Assembly: GCA_022226935.1 (NCBI GenBank)
Contig: CP092081.1
Coordinates: 3,616,982 to 3,680,981 of the forward strand
Length of the DNA stretch: 64,000 bases
Direction: 5' to 3'
Source: Nitrospira sp.
Lineage (GTDB): Bacteria; Nitrospirota; Nitrospiria; Nitrospirales; Nitrospiraceae
The translations under genes were made by a program, and so were the position numbers. How positions within the stretch are numbered: position 1 is the first letter of the stretch; each line of letters begins with the position of its first letter. The notes under the pieces were generated by a model. That model was not told where the DNA came from. It saw only the letters and a program-made list of their open reading frames with translations, and made no database searches. Positions 58,979 to 64,000 of this stretch are shown here, one piece after another.

Positions 58979-61900
58979 ATGGCGAACATGAAATCCGGCA
59001 GCGTGAGCTGGGCGACATCGGAAATGTGGGACGTTCGTGCGGCGGAACCGGTTCGCGGAGGACGACGAGGAGTGACCGAAGCGCCGGATCCGTTTCTGGC
59101 GAATCTCACCGCGACGAAACGCTGGCAAGTCGAACAGACTCTCACGGCCACGCCCAAGGCCAGACGAGGCGAGGCGGCACCCGCTCCGCTCACCCTGGAT
59201 GTCGAAGGTGGACCAGACGACGTCTATATCGTCATGACACGTTATGCGTCAGGCGCCATCCGCTTCCATATGCCGAACGAACCGGCCCGGCGCGGGAGGC
59301 GGAGAAGTACCAGAACCCTCTACCGGTTTTCGATTCCCGTTCCCGCCGCTCCCATCGCAGAACCCGGCGGACGCCGGGGGTTCATCAGCGCCGCCATCAA
59401 GGCCGTGGTCCTGAAAGTGGCCGGAACAATCGCCGACTATGCGCTCGCCAAACTCGCCTTGTTGTGGGAGACCGTCACCTGGAAACATAAGGGGCGCCGG
59501 GAAGGATGGCTGTCCGTTACGCCAGACGAGCTTGATGGTCGACAGATGCTGCCGGCCGCCGATCTGTCATCTCTCAGCGACACCGGCCGCAATCTACTCT
59601 TCATACACGGCACCTTTTCGAATACCACCGCCGCCTTCAATGGATTGGCCAAGACGCGCGGGAGCAACGGCAAAACTTTCTTCGAAGAGGTACAGGATCT
59701 CTACGGCAACCGCATCTATGGATTCGACCACTTCACCCTCAGCCGCACACCGGAAGAAAACGTGCGCATGTTGCTCGACGCATTGCCCGATCGCACCACC
59801 ACCTTCGACGTGATCACCCATTCACGCGGCGGATTGGTGCTGCGACATCTCGTCGAACGTCGCGAGCGATTCGGTGCTCTCGCGGATCGCTTCGCCGTCG
59901 GGCGCGCCGTGCTGGTTGCCAGCCCGAATGGCGGCACGCCGCTCGCATCACCGGACCATGTGACGCAGTACACCAACTGGCTTTCCAACGTGTTGGAATT
60001 GTTCCCCGACAACCCCTTCACGACCGGCGTGGAATTCGTGAGTGAGGCTCTATCCTGGATCGCCCGGCGTCTGGTCGGCAGTTTGCCGGGGCTGGCCTCG
60101 ATGGATAACAACGGCGAAATCATTCAGGCATTACAGGCAGCGCCAGGCCCGCCCGGTCAGGCCTATTCCGCCCTCGTCGCAAACTTCGAACCGGATGCGG
60201 GACTCCTCCAACGGATCATCGATGCAGGCGCGGATCTGTTTTTTCCAACCGCGAATGATCTCGTGGTACCGACGGAAGGCGGCTGGAGGGTGGATCCCGG
60301 CAGCGGCGTCGCAGCCGCGATTCCCGGAGACCGCATCGGCTGTTTCGGGGTGGGAGGCAACCTGTCCCAGCAGCACCCCGTGAACCATGTGAATTTTTTC
60401 GAGGACCCCGGCACGGTGGATTTCCTCGTCCGCGCGTTGCGCGGAGAAGCGCAGCCGATCACCGCCATCGACATCGACCACGACCTGCCGTCGGGACGGC
60501 GGCGTGGCGCGGCCCTGCTGAAAACGCCGCCCGCCGTGCTTCCGACAGGACGCCGCGAGGAAGCGCCGACCCGCACACCGGCGCTTCCAGCAGTGCAAGC
60601 GAATCCACCAATCGCCGCCCTCGAGCCATACCCCGAACCAGACGATGTCTTTCATATTGCCTTGATCGCCCCGAAGGAAGGCGCGGGCGAGGCACAACTC
60701 ATCGCGACGTTCCGGAATGCCCGCGTCATGGAGCATCTCCACACCGGCGGAACGCGGCCCCCCCCTGCCACGGGCCGCCGGGCCGCCAAGGATCACGCGC
60801 CGACGCAGTGGGACCTGATCAAGGCCGGGCAGGCGCACATTCACGGGTATATCAATGGCGACCCCGCCTATCCGCAACTCCCGGACGAGACCGCGCTCCA
60901 ACAGATGGGCAGCGCCCTCTTCACGGCCCTTTTTCCCGGACAAGTCCGCCGGCTATATGACGCGGCGCGGTCCGAGCAAGTCAGCCAGCGGCTCAATCTG
61001 ATCTTCACCTCCGACATCGGATGGATCGCCGATCAATCGTGGGAATTCATTTATGATCCCGACCGGCGCACCTTCCTCGCATTGGAAGAGGTCAATTTCA
61101 CGCGCAATGTGCTGACGGCCATTCCTGCGGAACGTATTCCGGCCAGACCCAGCATGCGGATCCTCGTCGTGGTCGCCCAGCCCTTGGGACTCGGCGCCCT
61201 GTCGGTGGAAGAAGAGGCCGATGTCATCCGCAGCGGATTCCGCCGCCTGCTCGACGCGGGACTGGCCGAGGTCGAACTCCTGCTCGACGCCACGCCGGAA
61301 TTGTTGCACCGGGCGCTGGAGTCTGCGGCCGCCCCGATCGACGTGCTCCACTTCATCGGCCACGGGGAATACAACGAGCAGACCGACTGCGGATACTTGA
61401 TTTTCGAGAATCAAGACGGCGGCGAACAGCAATTGGATTCCTCCACCCTGCGCCAAATCGTCTGCCGTCGCGGCATTCGTCTGGTCTGTCTGAATGCCTG
61501 CGAAACCGGCCGCGGGGGGCGGCAAGATTTCAGTCGCGGTGTGGCGCAAGCGCTGATCGCCGGCGGCGTCCCTGCCGTCGTCGCCAATCAATATCCGGTG
61601 TTGGATGTCTCCGCCACGGCGTTCTCACGCCACTTCTACTGGGCGCTGGCCATGGGACATCCCATCGGTGATGCCGCCCGCGAGGCGCGCGTGTCGGTCA
61701 ACTATGCGATCTCCGGAGAAGCTATCGATTGGGCAGTGCCAGTCGTCTTTGCGCGTAATCCCGCACAACGGCTCTGCGTGCCGCGGACGGCAGCCGCGTA
61801 TGAGCGGACTCGCAGCGCGGTGGTACGCCAGCGGCGGCGCGCAGTGGAAGACCGCGTCAAGATCGGCATCTGGAATGCGCATCGCATGATTCCGCATCTA

Positions 61901-62434
61901 CCTGAAATCTGCGAACGTCTCACGAAGGCTCAAAATCAATACGCCTTCGAAACCGTGTCCTTTCCGGCCCCGATCGGAATCTGGCGCCGGGAGCAGGAGA
62001 AGGATCAGGCATTTGTGGTCGCCGAAACGCTGTACGACCGATTGAAGGACAAACCCAAAGAATTGGGTGTGCATACGCTCATCTGCATGATTAATTTCCC
62101 GATGAAGGACGCGCGGACGCGGTACCTGTACTATTGGCGGCGAGACCCGCTCATCGTCACGTCGACCTTCGGATTGCTGGAACAGCTGAACGAACGAGAG
62201 TTCACGGTCGAACGGATGATGGCTCATCTGGCCGCCGCAGTGGTTGCAGGCATTGCCCCTCACAAGCGCGGCGTCGGGCCGGCTGATTGCCCGCTCTTTT
62301 ATAACGAGGATCGGGACATTCGGTCGATCGCCGGCCGGTTGACGTTTTGTGCCGCCTGTCGAAAGCAATTCAAAGACAAGGCAGGACAGGATCGCCTGCG
62401 GGCCGCCGAACGGATTCTTGCCGCCTATCCGTAG
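58979..62434 (+). CDS. Alpha/beta-hydrolase and CHAT-protease fusion protein
   Basis: The 1151-residue product starts at ATG 58979 with AGGAG upstream. Residues about 200-490 are a lipase-like alpha/beta hydrolase: NLLFIHGTFSNT (oxyanion loop), nucleophile S282 in ITHSRGGLVLRH, likely Asp at 427 (TANDLVVPTEGGW) and His at 466 or 470 (HPVNHVNFFED). Residues about 720-920 are a CHAT (caspase-like) protease: H795 in HFIGHGEYNE and C841 in CLNACETGRGG. From about 960 a third part contains a Cys-rich end (DCPLFYNEDRD, then FCAACRKQF). No signal peptide or membrane helix. Such fusions are found in stress and defence-type proteins, with proteolytic and lipolytic steps joined. Its role here is unknown. 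Confidence 0.88.
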   Translation: MANMKSGSVSWATSEMWDVRAAEPVRGGRRGVTEAPDPFLANLTATKRWQVEQTLTATPKARRGEAAPAPLTLDVEGGPDDVYIVMTRYASGAIRFHMPNEPARRGRRRSTRTLYRFSIPVPAAPIAEPGGRRGFISAAIKAVVLKVAGTIADYALAKLALLWETVTWKHKGRREGWLSVTPDELDGRQMLPAADLSSLSDTGRNLLFIHGTFSNTTAAFNGLAKTRGSNGKTFFEEVQDLYGNRIYGFDHFTLSRTPEENVRMLLDALPDRTTTFDVITHSRGGLVLRHLVERRERFGALADRFAVGRAVLVASPNGGTPLASPDHVTQYTNWLSNVLELFPDNPFTTGVEFVSEALSWIARRLVGSLPGLASMDNNGEIIQALQAAPGPPGQAYSALVANFEPDAGLLQRIIDAGADLFFPTANDLVVPTEGGWRVDPGSGVAAAIPGDRIGCFGVGGNLSQQHPVNHVNFFEDPGTVDFLVRALRGEAQPITAIDIDHDLPSGRRRGAALLKTPPAVLPTGRREEAPTRTPALPAVQANPPIAALEPYPEPDDVFHIALIAPKEGAGEAQLIATFRNARVMEHLHTGGTRPPPATGRRAAKDHAPTQWDLIKAGQAHIHGYINGDPAYPQLPDETALQQMGSALFTALFPGQVRRLYDAARSEQVSQRLNLIFTSDIGWIADQSWEFIYDPDRRTFLALEEVNFTRNVLTAIPAERIPARPSMRILVVVAQPLGLGALSVEEEADVIRSGFRRLLDAGLAEVELLLDATPELLHRALESAAAPIDVLHFIGHGEYNEQTDCGYLIFENQDGGEQQLDSSTLRQIVCRRGIRLVCLNACETGRGGRQDFSRGVAQALIAGGVPAVVANQYPVLDVSATAFSRHFYWALAMGHPIGDAAREARVSVNYAISGEAIDWAVPVVFARNPAQRLCVPRTAAAYERTRSAVVRQRRRAVEDRVKIGIWNAHRMIPHLPEICERLTKAQNQYAFETVSFPAPIGIWRREQEKDQAFVVAETLYDRLKDKPKELGVHTLICMINFPMKDARTRYLYYWRRDPLIVTSTFGLLEQLNEREFTVERMMAHLAAAVVAGIAPHKRGVGPADCPLFYNEDRDIRSIAGRLTFCAACRKQFKDKAGQDRLRAAERILAAYP

Positions 62435-62445
62435 AGAGCCGATGA

Positions 62446-63294
62446 TCATTCAGGCTCGTGGAACTCCCGCACGGCCTTGAGCAAATTCTCCGGCGTGCCG
62501 ATGTCCAAGTAGCGCTCGTTGGGAAATTTCACGCTCTGGATCGACAGCCCTGCCTTGAGCGCGGCTTGCAAGACGACTCCCATGGCCAGATCCCCACCTG
62601 GATCGTTGATGGTATTCGCGAGCCGGCTGAGGTTCCGCTTCGTCTCATCGGCTCGGAGAAAGTCGTGGAGAAAAGTCGAGAACCGCGGCGTCCACACCGC
62701 GCAGCACCAGCCGTGGGTGAGAGTCGTTGAAGCTGGTTTCATGACGAGGTCCCTCACGCGGCCTTCCCCGTCACAATCCACCATATCCCAGATACGCGGA
62801 TCTTCGATCCTGTGGAGACCGAGCACAACGTCAGAACCCGTTTCCTCTTGTCGGTGAATCAACCTGGCGTAGGCATCGTCAGGCCCGAACAGGATATCCG
62901 GAAATCCAAACGCCACGCGCTTCTGCGCCAGAAACGGATAGGCGCGATCAAGCGTATCAGGTGGTCCGAGCGACCCGGCGATCACGAGATAGGCCAGCGA
63001 CAGACCGACCAGGTCGCCTTCTCGAAAATAGTTGGGGATATCCCATTTACCGGCTTTGATCACGAGGAGGGTCTTCGTGACTCCGGCCGCCCTGAATTTT
63101 TCCAGCAGATACTGTGCCGCCACTTTCGGACGCGGCCGCCCGCTCTTGTCATCCAGCGCAAAACCGACTGGATAGACTTCCTTACTGCAAGGAAACGGTT
63201 GCAGGCGTTTGGCCATTCCGGCGGCCGGCACGAGTCCCACCACTTCTAACGGCACCGGGAGAGAAGCGTCGGAATATTCGCGCAGATCGTTCAT
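62446..63294 (-). CDS. Sugar-phosphate nucleotidyltransferase
   Basis: The 282-residue product starts at ATG 63294, which overlaps the stop of the upstream gene (ATGA). The opening VVGLVPAAGMAKRLQPFPCS and KEVYPVG is the nucleotide-binding loop of NTP_transferase enzymes such as glucose-1-phosphate thymidylyltransferase. Further features are AAQYLLEKFRAAGVTKTLLV, LGPPDTLDRAYPFLA, IEDPRIWDMVDCDGEGRVRD and FPNERYLDIGTPENLLKAVR, the last being the conserved sugar-site block. It would make an NDP-sugar from a sugar phosphate and NTP. The loop lacks the usual GxGTR run (GMAKR instead), so donor specificity is open. Confidence 0.85.
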   Translation of the reverse strand: MNDLREYSDASLPVPLEVVGLVPAAGMAKRLQPFPCSKEVYPVGFALDDKSGRPRPKVAAQYLLEKFRAAGVTKTLLVIKAGKWDIPNYFREGDLVGLSLAYLVIAGSLGPPDTLDRAYPFLAQKRVAFGFPDILFGPDDAYARLIHRQEETGSDVVLGLHRIEDPRIWDMVDCDGEGRVRDLVMKPASTTLTHGWCCAVWTPRFSTFLHDFLRADETKRNLSRLANTINDPGGDLAMGVVLQAALKAGLSIQSVKFPNERYLDIGTPENLLKAVREFHEPE

Positions 63295-64000
63295 CTCACC
63301 ATCCCCTGTTTGCTCATGGACGGCTCGCCGAGGATTTCCTGGTAATACGTTTCCAGCATGGCGGACCGAGCCTGATCGACCACGACCAGTTGGCGCTGAT
63401 CGAACGTATTGGCGCAATAGAGATACGCAAACTCACCTGCCCATCCCCACTCCACATGCAGCTGCCGTCCATCCGTCTCTTTCCGGGTGACCTGCGCCAC
63501 CACTTGTTTTGCAGGAAGATCCCGCCAAGCCTGCTGCGCGGACGCCTCATGGTTTTCGTACAACGGCTGATCTTGGGCTACTCGAACGGATTGCAACTGT
63601 TCCACATGAAGCGGCGGAGCACCGTCCGGCTCGGGCCACTCGTCCCATGGTAAGACGTTCGACGAGGAACCCAACCCGGTCACATACAGAGGACCGTCGT
63701 CGGTGACTTCTTCGATGGAACGATACCGGATCGGTTCAGGCGGGAGGAGCAGTGCAAGACCACGGGCCGCCAACGCGCGCTGAAAGGGAACGCGCCGCGC
63801 GAGTTGCCGGGTCTTTTCAAACAGGATCATTCGACCATTTTCAGCCAGGACGTGGCGAAGCCGATCCAACCGGAGGCCTACCCTAGTCCGCTGTTCAAAA
63901 TCCGATTGGGCTCGCGCATCCAAGTCTCGGTTGAAATCCTGCCAACCGCAACTAGGAAGCCCAGGATCCTGTTCGGCCTGGAGCAGCGCATGCGTGGCAA
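63291..64000 (-). CDS. Partial gene, unknown function (start beyond window)
   Basis: The frame is open to the window edge; the TTG near 63923 is internal, and about 25 more codons continue upstream. The visible 236 residues have no signal peptide, a helical N-terminal part with several Arg/Glu pairs (QRTRVGLRLDRLRHVLAENG) and a mixed C-terminal half (VEWGWAGEFAYLYCANTFDQ, RSAMLETYYQEILGEPSM). I do not recognise a family. It overlaps the nucleotidyltransferase gene by 4 bases, so the two are likely translated together and may act in the same pathway. Confidence 0.65.
   Translation of the reverse strand, partial: ATHALLQAEQDPGLPSCGWQDFNRDLDARAQSDFEQRTRVGLRLDRLRHVLAENGRMILFEKTRQLARRVPFQRALAARGLALLLPPEPIRYRSIEEVTDDGPLYVTGLGSSSNVLPWDEWPEPDGAPPLHVEQLQSVRVAQDQPLYENHEASAQQAWRDLPAKQVVAQVTRKETDGRQLHVEWGWAGEFAYLYCANTFDQRQLVVVDQARSAMLETYYQEILGEPSMSKQGMVR

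Overview
The window is a GC-rich bacterial chromosome segment, most likely from a Nitrospira-like member of the Nitrospirota. That placement is an inference. It rests on base composition, a PEP-CTERM-like protein ending in a VPVPAAVWLFGSGL tail, a DUF2959 lipoprotein, and a 125-bp inverted-repeat element (50749-50873) of a kind I recall from Nitrospira genomes. I see no rRNA, tRNA, CRISPR array, transposase or integrase.

Layout. (1) 1-24.4 kb holds scattered single genes: a partial beta-helix surface protein, a decayed glyoxalase-fold gene, a lipoprotein, two AraC regulators, a truncated DJ-1/PfpI fragment, an alpha/beta hydrolase with a Cys nucleophile and a probable upstream frameshift, threonine ammonia-lyase behind a likely attenuator, pyruvate kinase, a PAS histidine kinase, a PEP-CTERM-like protein, a methyltransferase, a rhodanese, a GT2 glycosyltransferase, a DUF1353 protein and an RNase II-like enzyme. 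(2) 24.7-54.9 kb, all on the minus strand, is an extracellular contractile injection system (eCIS, related to Afp/PVC). In transcription order it has: a sigma-54 activator; a small winged-helix-like protein; sheath; tube; a CxxC baseplate-type protein; a disordered protein; a DUF4255 cap protein; an AAA+ ATPase; a small conserved protein; two DUF4157 proteins; a CIS tube-family protein; LysM; gp27-like hub; gpV-like spike; PAAR-like tip; gp25; two J-like baseplate proteins; a tail-protein-I-like protein; a DUF6519 beta-helix protein; a coiled-coil protein; and a third DUF4157 protein with a JAMM-like C-terminus. (3) 55.8-64 kb, mostly on the plus strand, holds an acyltransferase, two periplasmic proteins and a 1151-residue hydrolase-CHAT protease fusion, then a minus-strand sugar nucleotidyltransferase and a partial unknown gene.

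How the eCIS may work. A strong sigma-54 promoter match (GG-N10-GC, 53282-53297) lies about 50 bases before the first operon gene. Two copies of a 22-bp palindrome spaced exactly 72 bp lie upstream of it, between it and the activator gene. The activator has no phosphoacceptor Asp in its receiver-like domain. Many junctions overlap by 4 bases (ATGA or GTGA), pointing to one coupled operon. Three DUF4157 proteins with unrelated C-termini are the best candidates for cargo. I could not find a normal-length tape-measure gene.

Most start sites were chosen from Shine-Dalgarno position and neighbour overlap. Function calls come from motif and family recognition by eye, without database searches.
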